A stretch of 64,000 nucleotides of DNA, from contig JAJIRX010000742.1 of NCBI GenBank assembly GCA_023853785.1, positions 186,001 through 250,000 of the forward strand, given 5' to 3'. The translations under genes and the position numbers were made by a program. Of the stretch, positions 41,750-52,684 are shown piece after piece. How positions within the stretch are numbered: position 1 is the stretch's first letter; every line of letters starts with the position of its first letter. A model generated the notes under the pieces. That model ran no database searches, was not told the origin of the DNA, and saw only the letters and a list, made by a program, of their open reading frames with translations. Origin of the DNA: Psilocybe azurescens (Eukaryota; Basidiomycota; Agaricomycetes; Agaricales; Agrocybaceae).

Positions 41750-41768
41750 AAGCCCGGGGCCCATAACC
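41750..41768 (-). promoter_or_regulatory. Primer-binding site, probable half-tRNA-iMet type
   Basis: Directly inside the 5' LTR the minus strand reads GGTTATGGGCCCCGGG. The core GGTTATGGGCCC complements the anticodon stem-loop region of initiator tRNA-Met (allowing a G:U pair) rather than a 3' CCA end, as in Drosophila copia, which is primed by a 5' half of tRNA-iMet. Confidence 0.55.
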
Positions 41769-42239
41769 TGTTAGAAATAGACAATAATGCACAAATCAGT
41801 AGCTATACTGATGAGTAACAATAGAGTCAAATCTCAAATGCGCAACAATGACAAGTATGAGTGAAAATAGTAAATTGCTTCTGTAGACTCCAAATCTTGT
41901 TCTAGTGTCTTTGTTTCCTCAGACATAGTAGGAATACTGGTCTTTTACATGGCTAAGTGTCTAAAAATGGCGAGGCGTGACTATAGGTGTCTACAATATT
42001 GGCGTCAAAACACCAAACCTATAACTACGTGACAAATTATATATCACCGGAACCGTCTCAACGAGGGGATTCCGGATCAGTGATCAGAATTTGAATAACT
42101 TTACTCTACAAAAAGTTATTAACAGAACAGTGTGCAAAAACACCGAAAAGAGCGAATTCTAACTAAGTGTCCATTTGTACAAGTCCAAATATCAAGTGTA
42201 GAACATTAGAAACAAAGTGTTTAATCACAAAAACTAACA
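41769..42239 (-). repeat. 5' LTR of the copia element
   Basis: Right-hand copy, 5' LTR in element orientation, containing the element's promoter. 471 bases, TGTTAG...CTAACA. It is followed on the plus strand by the TAGTC duplication and the resumption of ARV1 exon 2. Confidence 0.95.
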
Positions 42240-42499
42240 TAGTCAGAGAGTCATGTTCAACGTATGGGTCGACAAATTCGAGGCACTTTGGATTGGGCTA
42301 TTTCAGAAGATTTTGGTTGTAAGTTTCTAAACTCAAGACCATTACGAATCAATACGGACGCACTGTTCCAGTCTGAGGTTATATTCTGATTCGTATACGG
42401 TGTAGAGGTATGATAACAAATGCGTACAGAACGTACATATTGGCATGCTCACCGGTCGGAGGAAAATGAATGTTGAATGAATGTCAACGTCAACTCATA

Positions 42500-42572
42500 A
42501 TATCTGAACCGTATTTGGCAAATATCTGCGGTTCAGATATGGATACTACCCGGATAGATCCGAGTTAGTATC
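42500..42572. repeat. Two adjacent hairpins
   Basis: ATATCTGAACCG (42500-42511) pairs perfectly with CGGTTCAGATAT (42529-42540) around a 17-base loop. Immediately after, GATACTA (42542-42548) pairs with TAGTATC (42566-42572), with CGGAT/ATCCG nested inside. The cluster lies at the right edge of the truncated ARV1 copy, outside the segment shared with 48.36 kb, so it is DNA gained or retained only at this junction. Confidence 0.75.
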
Positions 42573-42798
42573 TAATTACGCAGCTGTTGATTTTTACAAG
42601 GCATTGGTCTGATTTCCAGATTATATTGTAGCTCACTTCATTTCACATTTATCTCATTAGCACTTCACACCCACTTCGTGAGCTGTGAAGTGTGTCTGAG
42701 TTCCAAATCTCACAGTGAAGTCACAGTCACTAAATTGAGGTGAGGGTCACATGATGGCCGCTTAGCAATGTTGATGAGGGCTGTCTGCTTCAACTATC

Positions 42799-45700
42799 AT
42801 GGCGTCTCAGAAAGAAATCCTGGGACGTTATCTCTACAAGTTGTTCTGTGGGGAAAACACTAGTGACCCTCCCAAGGGTATTCGCAAGGACTATGAAATA
42901 GATCTCCCACGTGGACCCTCCCACTGGAGCGACATTCTCATGATATCAACAATCGTCCCTAGCAATCAATACTTACAGCAGGGACCGATAATCAGTACGA
43001 TTGCTGATATCATAAGTTGTTTAGAACCACAGATTCTTCTGTCGAATACCCAGAATCGGATGAAAAATATTCATCAAATAGCTAGGGATTCTTTTTCGTC
43101 AGCATTGAAAAGGAGGATCTATCGCCCCTACTGGTTCTCCTTGGTGAGTCCACTCTTTACTCTCATGCAACTACCTCTGTTCTAATATGACATCTCTACA
43201 CCATAGTGGATGAGCGCATAATTAAAGATCCCGATGCACCTGCTGCGCCTTCTGTCGGTACCCGACAGTGAGTAATGCGCTTCGCTCGAGGACCCCTGAC
43301 ATATGGCCAAAATGTCGTTGGCAAAAAACCCGAAATCTCAAAATTTTTGTCCGCACAGCATTGTCCGGATTAGCAACGTCCTTTTTCATTTTCAATTTTT
43401 TGTCCGGATTTTGGCAACGGCCTCCGAAAAAGGCCATTTTTTCTACGTTAGGTCGATTTTTCGCTTCGCCGACGCCTATAAGGCAATGCAGTATTGTAAA
43501 AATTTCCGAGTGTTCCGATGCATATGTGGTACTTTCTCAACATTGGAAAACAAACAAATATACGTTACATCAGGATTGAACCAATACTTCCTCATAGCGA
43601 GGCGCAAGCTCCAGACCACTCTACCATTTGTCCGTATTCCGATGACAACATTTTAAAAAATTCGCCTCTTGTCCGATAATTTAAGACGTCCTTTTTCGAT
43701 TTTCGAGCTATTTTGTCCGGATTCTACGACATCATTTTCCAAAAATCTCAAAATTTTGTCCGTATTTGCCAACGACATTTTGGCCATATGTCAGGGGTCC
43801 TTTCGCTCGCTCTCCGCGGTTTATAATAAATTACTTAGTTAAATGGATGGAAAAGGCTTGGAAAACGGAATACTGCGGCAATCATCACCAAAATCTCCTG
43901 AAAAACATAAGTCACTGCATAGGCACAGGTCCCTACGAAAATACAGCAGCAATTATTCAGTCTTCCGGTTTCGGAAAATCACGCACGGTGGATGAAATGG
44001 CAACTCTCGTGGCGACCATCCCTATGAATATACGAGATGCCGCCGAAAGCAACCAAGGTCAGTCTGTACGACCTCGATCTGTGTACAATTTCCTTAACCG
44101 ATTGTATTCAGGTGCCTACCCGCCTCCCGATGTAACCCTTACAAAAATTTTTAGGTCTATGAATTCTAAAGATCAAGACAGATCGATTCATTGCTTCAAA
44201 GCGGCGACTCTTTGCCTGTCCGGTTGAGGAATGACTTGGCAAACCCAGAGTCTAGGCTGCTCTTCTACAACACTGTGTGTAATGAGTTCGACACAGAAGT
44301 CTATGTTACCAAAAACCTCAATGATGCGCAAAATCTTGCGAGAGCGGCACTTCACCATCTGGTTGAAAAAATTCCGCGAGCTAAGGGCAGCAATGTTTCG
44401 TTGATCCTGTACATCGACGAAGCTCATACGCTAGCCAACTTCAAGATCGGAATTACAGACTCAACACTTTATGACGCAATGGTCAAAGCAGCCGTTGACT
44501 ATAAACAGTACCGATTCTTCATCCTTTTCCTATCGACATCTTCACAGCTCCGTCGCACGGCCAGTCCGATGATCTTTACCAGGTCTCCGCACATGATTCC
44601 AGACAGACTCGTAGCCCCATTCACAGAAATGCCTTTCGATTGTCATCCTCAGCTACAAGACCAAGGTATCAAACCAGGCTTGGTACTCGGAGACATTCAA
44701 GAGTACAGTTTTATAACTTATTTTGGCCGTCCATTGTACGTATTTTACTATTTACATGGTATTGAGTCGCTGACTCGTATGAGTATGTAGATGGTGGACG
44801 TTTACGCAGAATGGAGGCGACGAATCTAAAGTCAGACAATTAGCTACAGCAAAACTTACGGGCCTGTCCCCGGCACCATCGAGTTATGGGCCTTTTAGTT
44901 TCATGGCAAGACTTGCCGTCCTCGACACCTTGCTCAATCTTGAGTATCGTCCAACGAACACCCAGACGCAGAGGCTCGTTGACGATATGGTTGCGGGGCA
45001 TATGCGAACAGCGTTTTCTATGCCCACCGATCGTACTTCGATGTACAGTGGGTATCCGTCAGAACCAGTACTTGCGGAAGCAGCATTGGACACCATCAAC
45101 AGCATTACGAATTCGGACTGCCCAGAGCCTATGGCGGCATTGTTCACCTCTCTTGATAAAAACACTAAGGAGGCCGTCGACGTGGGACAGAGAGGGAGAA
45201 TGTGGCCAAAATGATTCTTCTGCGGGCGTACATGGCGGCAGTCAAGGAAGAATCGCCCAACCCAGATCAATACTATCATCCATGGAGAAATGGCTGCAGT
45301 TTGATTACCTTCCTCCGACATTTGACGGCTGAAGCGTTTTACGACACCGTTATGAAATCGAGGCCCGACACCGAGGTTGGAGGACAATGTTTAGAGGATG
45401 CATTTAAGAACGCGTGGGTGCGATTCACGCATTTTTCGAAAGGGACAGACGATTCTGCTATGACGACTTCGATGGCTTGTATTGCGTTCATCAGAGGCAT
45501 GGCAATGATCGGTTGGCCTGCTCAGGATTCGGTGGACTTACACATCCCGGTACTCTTGGACCAGACGAAACCGATTACAGAAGGCAACATGTCGGGTATT
45601 CTTGTCCAGGTCAAGCTGCGCAAATCATGGTCTGAGCGCTTTGCTGTGGCCCTCAATGCAGATAACCTTGGCTACTTTCCTCGTCCTGACGGCCCTCGTG

Positions 45701-46234
45701 AATCATCTACTGATGAAGCATACAGGAGCCGGCCTTACATTCTCACTTGTCATGGAACTTGGCAAGACGGTCCAGGAGGAACACCAACGATCTGTTGTGG
45801 TTAATGACATTGATAAGGAGAAGAATATACAAGTTGAGACCCCGCTATCGAAGAAACAACGTCCCCGAACGTCTCATCCACGATATAGCCTATTCTTTTA
45901 TGGCCGGTCGCACAGAGTATACCGTTGCATCCCACACGACGGCATCACCGTATCCCTTTACAATAGGCTCCTCGACATCGATGCCAATGCCAGCTCCATG
46001 TTTTACACCTATCCCCAAGACCGGGATGCAAAATACGTCCAGCAGATGAAGCCATTTTGGACTATTGGGGCGGACTGTTCGCATTGGGTGGAGGATAAGT
46101 TGTTGAATGGTCCATGGCCGACTTGCTTGGCAGCGGGGGAGATTGAAGAGGTGTTGATTGGAAAAAATACTTTGATGGACATTGATCAGCCTGAAGGATC
46201 CTGCAATGATGTGATAGATTTGATCAATGGCTAG
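42799..46234 (+). pseudogene. Crinkler-like P-loop NTPase/nuclease gene, copy 2
   Basis: Inverted paralogue of 25717-28681, starting 'MASQKEILGRYLYKLF' at 42799 and ending at the TAG 46232-46234. Walker A 'SSGFGKSRTVDEM' and Walker B 'LILYIDEAH' survive, as do the 'MSGILVQVKLRK' nuclease-like motif and the C-terminus. Breaks: about 64 bases are missing near 44175-44180 relative to copy 1, removing a helix after the Walker A region and shifting frame; a G run at 45194-45196 is one base shorter than in copy 1; a further frame change lies near 45770. Intron 2 hosts a 513-bp TIR element. The multi-base deletion argues that this copy is truly inactive, whatever the sequence quality. Confidence 0.7.
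43289..43801. mobile_element. Non-autonomous TIR DNA transposon, 513 bp, 8-bp target duplication
   Basis: Perfect 37-base terminal inverted repeats start AGGACCCCTGACATATGGCC and end with its complement. TTCGCTCG flanks both sides (43281-43288, 43802-43809), and the empty site is visible in copy 1 of the gene (near 28180-28195), where the TSD motif occurs once. Seven direct TTGTCCG motifs lie inside (43347, 43361, 43400, 43628, 43669, 43713, 43756). No transposase frame. An 8-base duplication points to hAT, KDZ or P-like transposases; I cannot choose between them. It sits within an intron of the Crinkler-like gene. Confidence 0.93.
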
Positions 46235-46911
46235 TTTGGAGTTTGCGTGTTTCGTTCTGTATCCTATGTCAAGTAATATTGTTCCCAGAAGTGTCATAAT
46301 AGTCAGTATACACTCGAGTAATCTTGCTAATAGAAGCAGACGTAGTCCATCAACGATGCCAGAAGTTAGACTCACGGAAGTTCTTCGCGAAAAATCTAGA
46401 AGAAAGGTGACCAGAGTGCCCTTAAAGCTTGTTGAGAATGGCAAATTTGGCATAGCCCCAGAGTCCTTCACTGCGGAAAACCAGTTTATACGTCGATGTC
46501 ACGAGTTGTAGTTCGACGTTCCAACTAGGAGTTCGATGCAGTCCAGGACTAGCTTTAGTGTGATCATGATAGAAAGGAATGAATAAAGGCAAGATAGAAG
46601 TTGCCAGAGTAGACAGAGTAGACGTGAAACAGATGAAGTCGCCTGAGACGGAGATCCCCAGAGCGTGAACACTTAATATATGCGCATTTATGAGGGGAGA
46701 AGTAACAGGACGATCACAAAAGAACATGTAACGAGAGAGAAGATGCCGAAGCAGTACAGTGCGAAGTGGCGGTTACACGGTGATTCCAGTCTTATTATCA
46801 AAGGATAGACTTGGCTAAAGAGACTGTCACAGACTTGGCTTTTAAGACGTTCTTGACGAGTTGAAACGGGATAATTCAGTTTCAGGGTGCAATAGATACG
46901 TACAATATCAA
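46235..46911. other. Intergenic between Crinkler-like copy 2 and ARV1
   Basis: Convergent 3' ends. Homology with copy 1 continues for about 60 bases after the stop (to about 46291) and then ends. No gene recognised. Confidence 0.5.
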
Positions 46912-48310
46912 TCAAGGAATGCTGTACGCGAGCCAAGCCTGTGTTGACATTTCATCTCCGCCCACCCACCTGCTGACGAGGGTCGCCACTACTGTCTTCG
47001 CTGTCCATCCCGCTAGGATTACGACTGTAGTGAAGAACGGATGGATATCCAAGATGACTTCGAAAAGAATACCACATTCAGTTTCACGAGTGAGGAAAGT
47101 TGATAGCGATAGAACGAGGACATACCTCGCAAACCAAATCCAGCAGACATACCTCCCACAATGTTTCTCACAATCCACTCGCGATCGAGCTTGTCGTCGT
47201 CGAAGACCTCCATGGCGTTGAGGATGTAATTGGTGCTTTCATTCCGCCAGAACAAGTCCGCCCATTCGGGAAGGGAGTTTTCAGCTCGCGGGAATGATGT
47301 GGTTGGGCTTGGTAGCCAGATTGTGAGCAGAAAGAGGAGGAATAGCTTGGTCAAGGACGAGTAGAAGAGGCTAAGTGATATCAACGATAAACTGCAAGTC
47401 GATTAGACCTGGCTGGTCAAAGGAATAGTTATCGACGTACTGAAAATGCTGTCGGATGCTCGATTTCGGAGCTGATGTTGGACGGACCGACGATTGAACC
47501 ACGTCTATGAGCTTCATGATAATATAGCATGTCAAAGTAATTCCTCCATGGAATGCAACTGTTTCTAAATTAAAAGTTCAGAGTTTTACCACCATCTGAA
47601 GGATCTGATAGAGTCGTACCAGCTACAGTCCCCATAAAGACGCGTAGAAACGCTAGCAGTGTATGCTTTGTCCATGGGGTGGTAATAGAAGGCCCGCTCG
47701 CATCTGTACGCGTAACAGATTAAGTATTTGCCGGATCATCACTTTTCAGCAAGAACGTACTGAGGTACCCCCATCTTATAACTACAAAGCAGTTTAACAT
47801 TTGTCGTTTCTGAGAACGATGGTACCACTTACATGAATCGACCAATATGAGAGGACATCCAAGCTGCAAAACAAACAACCATCGACTCTGAACGAATCAT
47901 TTGAGAACAACATACATCAGTCGTCTGTAAATGTCGTACCAATTCATCATTTGATTCATTGAGGTCTGTTATTTCGTTTTGAAGTGTTCCTTTAGATTCT
48001 GCCACGGTCGTCTTTCGTTCGGCCAACTTTCGAGGTTTCGAGCCTCTGTTGTAGAGCAGATGGCGATATACACCACGTTTCAGCAGAAATAGGTCCAGCA
48101 GTATAGTCAGAGAGTCATGTTCAACGTATGGGTCGACAAATTCGAGGCACTTTGGATTGGGCTATTTCAGAAGATTTTGGTTGTAAGTTTCTAAACTCAA
48201 GACCATTACGAATCAATACGGACGCACTGTTCCAGTCTGAGGTTATATTCTGATTCGTATACGGTGTAGAGGTATGATATAGAGTGCGTACAGAACGTAC
48301 ATATTGGCAT
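46912..48310 (-). CDS. ARV1: Arv1 family lipid-homeostasis protein
   Basis: ER membrane protein needed for sterol distribution and GPI-anchor/sphingolipid homeostasis. ATG at 48310; exon 1 gives a zinc-ribbon start 'MPICTFCTHS' and 'YLYTVYESEYNLRLEQC'; exon 2, after a GTCCGT...AATAG intron, gives 'CLEFVDPYVEHDSLTILLDL' and 'LKRGVYRHLLYNRG', the Arv1 homology domain. Later exons supply membrane segments: 'WTKHTLLAFLRVFMGTVA', 'ETVAFHGGITLTCYIIMKLI', 'FYSSLTKLFLLFLLTIWLPS', 'LDREWIVRNIVGGMSAGFGL' and 'FFTTVVILAGWTAKTVVATL'. Stop at 46912-46914. About six introns. Divergent from the next gene with only 189 bases between starts. A truncated copy lies at 36.4-42.4 kb. Confidence 0.88.
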
Positions 48311-48499
48311 GTTCACCGGTCGGAGGAAAATGAATGTCGAATGAATGTCAACGTCAACTCGACGACGACGGCGAAGTCTAAGAGCAGACCGAGGACACGT
48401 GATGAAATAGCTGCTGTTCCAACGCTGACAGTGTGCACTTTGTGAATCATTTGTTCTTCTGATTTGGCCACAACAATTAACTTGAACCGTAGACTGGGT

Positions 48500-51400
48500 A
48501 TGCCTGACGAAACCCAAGAGGGATCACAGACGATATCCGCTGCTCTACCCATATCGCTAATCGAAGGAGAAATTCAGGTGGTAAACCAGGGATCAACCAG
48601 TGCGTTTTCGATCTTCTCTACGCGTTTCTGACCTCTGATACTGCACTTCGCAAATTGTCAGTCAAAAAACGTTCCAGGAAGGAAAAGACCGGCGAAGAAC
48701 GGCCATCTAAACGCGTCAAAGTCAAGGAATCCGTCTCCGTGTCTGCAAATGACGTGTTTGACAGTCAGAAAGCACACGACGAAGCCAAGGCAACGCCAAA
48801 GAAAAGAGGCCGTCGTCCTAAAGCTACATTTGAAGGTGGAGATTTAGTCGGAGATACCAACTCAAAAGATTCAACGGCAAAAGCTTCAACGGCAACAGAC
48901 GGTCCTGCTAGGAGAGGGAGGCCTCCAAAAGTCAGAATCGAAGGTCAGGCTAGTATACCAAAAGAATCGCCGACGAAAAAGGAAAAGGACCTAAAGGCAA
49001 AGGAAAAGGTGAAGAATTTCCTTTCCACTTCTTCAATTTACTGTAACAGATGATTTTCAGAAAACGGAACTGACTCAATACCTATACTGAAGTGGAAATT
49101 AGTACAAGCGCCTCCTACATCTGCTACTGCCACATCTGGAAATCTACCAGAATTGATACAGAAACCTCGAATATGGTTCAGTGTCAGTGCTCTGAAACTC
49201 CAGTTTGTCGACACCTATTGATATGTTTTTCCCCAAAGAGCAGAGACGAATTGCTGTCAACACTCCCGGAGCTAACAGGTTCAAAATGCATCAATGGTCT
49301 CTCTTGGGAGCTTTATGAAACACCTATTCTTCTTCTTGACGAGGCAAACTCGGCCTTCCAAGTAACACACGATGATACGGATCCACGATTTATTGATCTC
49401 GTTACGTGCGTCCCTTCGAAGCCAACATTGTTCATTCAACTCTAACTTTTGTTCAGAACCCGTGAATTTGTTCGCTCTGTACCCCAGAAGAAGCAGGAGC
49501 CCCTCCCAGAAATTGCTCCAGGTGTAACTCTCGACAAAGTGGATCTATCCGTGCACCAGATTCTTCCAGAAACCCTAAACGCTCCAATACTGAGCCGAGA
49601 CCCCGGTCCTGGTGCATATCTCGCCAAAATGGAGCCACAGATGTATCAGATTTCTCCAGACACAGATGATCCTCCAATACCGAACCCATCCACCAAACCC
49701 GCCCGAAAATATACTTCCATCAATATCAACAAATTGGTAGCAGCAACAGAGGAATTATCATCTGCACCCTTGCACATCGATTTCTTTTCACCATTACCGA
49801 TGTTCAGCATTTCCCATCCGAATGCTTACAATGCGCCTACTGGTCCAAATATTTGGTCTGAACCCCCTCGGACAGTCAATGCTGGGATGCAGACCTCATC
49901 GACGGTGAAGTCAGACCGGAGTGGAAACTTTGCTCACATCTTACCTCTGACTTCCGTTGAAGTCTATAACTCACATCATGCGCCGCCGACCATCCCATCC
50001 AATTTGCCAGGGTTTGACGAGCCAGTAACTCATCAGCCTCAGCAACTCCCGTTGTTGTCTCCGACGGAGGAGCAAAGGAGCTTGGAAGAATCAAATGTTC
50101 AATCATATCCAAAGCAGAAAATGAAATCCGCTTATAGGATTCTTCGAGGACCTCAAGCTGAGATAGTGAACACTCCGGAGCAGCGACAAGAAAATGTTGA
50201 CAGTGGATCTGAGTTGAACCTGGTGTCAGATCAAGCAACAAACCTCCCCGTGCGTGATTCGATACCTGCCGTCATTTGTACAGCCAATATCCCTCGAGCG
50301 GTGATACCCAAAGAATCGACCTCAACAAACAAACTCGAACCATCCAGCGAAGTCAATTCCAATGCTGATTTAAGACCCAAAATCGAACCTGAAGATTCCG
50401 TTCTTGTTCTAGTTGGTGATCAAGCACCTGGAACTACTCAAGTACCCGAAGCTACACAAGCACCTGACGTTACTCAAGCATCCGAAGGCCCTCAGAAATA
50501 TCAAGAACTCGTTCCTACTCCTTTGCCTCAGGAAATACAAGCCATCATCGATGCCTACCTATTCGGAATGCCGTTGACGCTCATCGTCTCCCGTGGGCGT
50601 CTCCTCGCTCGTTGGTCGTTGCTTTTGTCGAAGGATATAGGGTATGCTATGATGGGATACTTCAAGGTCATTGGCATTCAGGTTAGCTGGTGTTTCGGTC
50701 CTCTTCATTGATGTATATTTAATATGGGTTCTCAGGAAACTCGCGTCGAACCTACCGAACCTCCTGGTCAGACGAATGGGCTACAGTCTCTATTTGGTCA
50801 AGTTCAGTGGCTTTTCCGCTTGCAGTGGCGCCCTGGAGGCGAGAGATTCATTATGCCGAAATCTGACCCTCGAACTTTGGAATACCCATGGTGGGCGCCA
50901 GCGCCGCACACGAAGGACGACATCGACATAAATTCAGAAGAAACCCAGTTGCCCGAAAAAGAAGCTGAAGCAATAGCGGATGCTACGTCTACACCTCCAG
51001 ACTCAGAGGACGATTTCCCGACCACTGCTCGGTATCGACAGGCTCGACTCGCGCATCATGAATACGTGTTCAGACATGATCACTACGACGAGCTCTATGA
51101 GAGCTTGCTACCCACTTCGCTTCTGGCCCAATTTGGCCCCTCCGTTTCAGACAGCGCATTTCCTCGAGGCTGGTTTTGCGAGGAATGCGGACAAGTAAAT
51201 TACCAGACAGCTTTGAGGCATAGGATATGTACAAATCCGTCCTGCAAGGTACGTCGAGCATATTGTCTCCTTGTTTCTTTTACTTAACCCCATAACCAGG
51301 AGACGCCTTCGTCGGCGAAACCTTACGCGGTTGAATTGGTCTCGATGAGGGATCCTCAAGATAGGTTACCGATATCCCATCCATATAACACTCACCCTAG

Positions 51401-52366
51401 TTCAATCGAACCTAAAGTCTTGACTTATGTCAGAGGCGTAAAAACGATAACATATTCTTTCAACAGTTCGTGTATCACGCATATCTTTACAGGGAATTTT
51501 GAAGAATTGCAGAAAAATGCGACCGCCTTACTTGATCAGATCCAGATCCAGGTCGAGTTAAAACGGCCCTTTAATGATAATTGTAGGATGGATTTTCTAA
51601 ATGTGCGCTTCTTTCTTTCTGACGTTCTCAGCCCCATACTTTAGTTATTCGGCCAAGGCTCCTCGAAAGATGGAAAATCCTACAGAGAAACCATGGCCTA
51701 ATGTTCCTGATTGCATGAACAAGGCTAAAGCAGCAATCTATTCACGGGCTCGGACTTTCTCCGGCCTTCAAGACTCGCGTATCTCTGTCAACCGACTGAC
51801 GTTGCTTGCATGGATAACTGGAGGGGTTAGAAAGGTTGGCCTTCGTTTTGATTACTGCCGTCGCTACTTTTACGGTCGTGTCGATAGGGCCCAGAGATTC
51901 TACGTGCGAAGAAGAAGTGTGTCGTCATCGTCGCCTTTGGCTGCGATGTTGTTTTGACTTTAAATCCTCGATCTATTGACTTGCCTGCTGCTCAGAGGGT
52001 TCCCGACAATGTCGATTCTAGTGAACCAGCTGGTGACACCACTCAATTTGTTGATCCGGTAATTGCCCAGCAGGAGACCACTGCCACCAATTCATCCAAG
52101 ATCAGACCACCCATTAAGGCGGAGAAATCACCTTTTGTTCTATTTCTTGTCCACGGAGACTGCATCGTTCTCGACGGAGACAACTTTGAGGTCTGCCATC
52201 AATTTTTATTGTTCCGTTTTGCGCTTCGCTCACCTTGAAATAGTATTCTATTAAACGAGACGGAACTTCGTTCCGTAAGTCAAATTGTTCGATAAACACT
52301 TGTTCAGACACATATTTACAGCACTCCATTTGGGCAGTCTTGATAGCATCTCATGAAAAAGCGTAA
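48500..52366 (+). CDS. AT-hook nuclear protein with zinc finger and 2OG-oxygenase-like C-terminus
   Basis: Start at ATG 48500 ('MPDETQEGSQTISAALPISL'); the frame then needs one extra G in the G3 run at 48589-48591 to reach 'INQCVFDLLYAFLTSDTALR'. Two AT-hooks follow, 'KKRGRRPKA' and 'ARRGRPPKV' (48.8-48.95 kb), in a Lys/Arg-rich nuclear-type region, then a long Pro/Ser/Thr-rich stretch (49.45-50.6 kb). A Cys cluster 'RGWFCEECGQVNYQTALRHR' with 'CTNPSCK' lies near 51.17-51.25 kb. The C-terminal part ('SMRDPQDRLPISHPYN', 'NKAKAAIYSRARTFSGLQDS', 'FVLFLVHGDCIVLDGDNFE' then 'YSIKRDGTSF') recalls the AlkB/2OG-Fe(II) fold seen in uncharacterised Agaricomycete proteins; Fe ligands are not certain. 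Further exons or indels near 51.6 and 51.9 kb make the model approximate. A chromatin or DNA-repair role is inference. Confidence 0.6.
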
Positions 52367-52684
52367 TCCCTCGTCGATGTTGTTAACTACAAATACCCCA
52401 AACCATCTCGGACCTGCGATTTTGTAATCTTCCGGTTCTTGCGGACCTCAATCGCTTTCCCTTTGCTGAGTCTGGCTACCTTGTAGTATTTCCTAGGCGG
52501 TTCACAGAATGTACAAATATATACGCCATGTATCCTTAGTACAGAACATATTTCCGTTTGTCGCTATGCCCTTAAGTAGACACATTACCGCTTGAATGTA
52601 CCACGTCCTTTTGGAGAAATCACTGGCAGGATGCCTAGTGACCGAAAAGTCACCCAACTTCCATCTGTACTACCAAAGCCCTAC
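52367..52684. other. Intergenic, promoter of the RCC1-PHD gene
   Basis: About 320 bases between two same-strand genes. I see no TATA box or other feature. Confidence 0.5.

Larger units (their letters stand above)
36769..42239 (-). mobile_element. Ty1/copia LTR retrotransposon, full length, 5471 bp
   Basis: LTRs of 470 and 471 bases (36769-37238, 41769-42239) begin TGTTAG and end CTAACA, and differ by one G in a run near 37013 and 42001. The 5-base target duplication TAGTC flanks the element (36764-36768, 42240-42244), and the uninterrupted target survives at about 48101-48105 in the paralogous ARV1 gene. Domain order on the minus strand is Gag, protease, integrase, reverse transcriptase, RNase H, which is the copia order. 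Near-identical LTRs imply very recent insertion, yet the ORFs carry at least five single-base shifts. Confidence 0.97.
36352..42446 (-). pseudogene. ARV1: Truncated ARV1 copy split by a copia element
   Basis: Bases 42446 down to 42240 hold exon 1 ('MPICTFCTH', then 'YLYTVYESEYNLRLEQC') and the start of exon 2; bases 36768 down to 36352 hold the rest of exon 2 ('RGVYRHLLYNRGSKPRKLA' and 'NEITDLNESNDELVRHLQ') and following intron. The 5471-bp retrotransposon 36769-42239 sits inside exon 2, flanked by the 5-base duplication TAGTC. The 3' half of the gene, with the transmembrane exons, is absent because of the deletion at 36352. Identity to the fuller gene at 46.9-48.3 kb is very high. It cannot encode a functional Arv1. 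Confidence 0.9.

Noticed and set aside
47829..48026. Stand-alone small protein repeated at 36498-36686
   Set aside because: Both are the second exon of ARV1 read without its introns, not independent genes.
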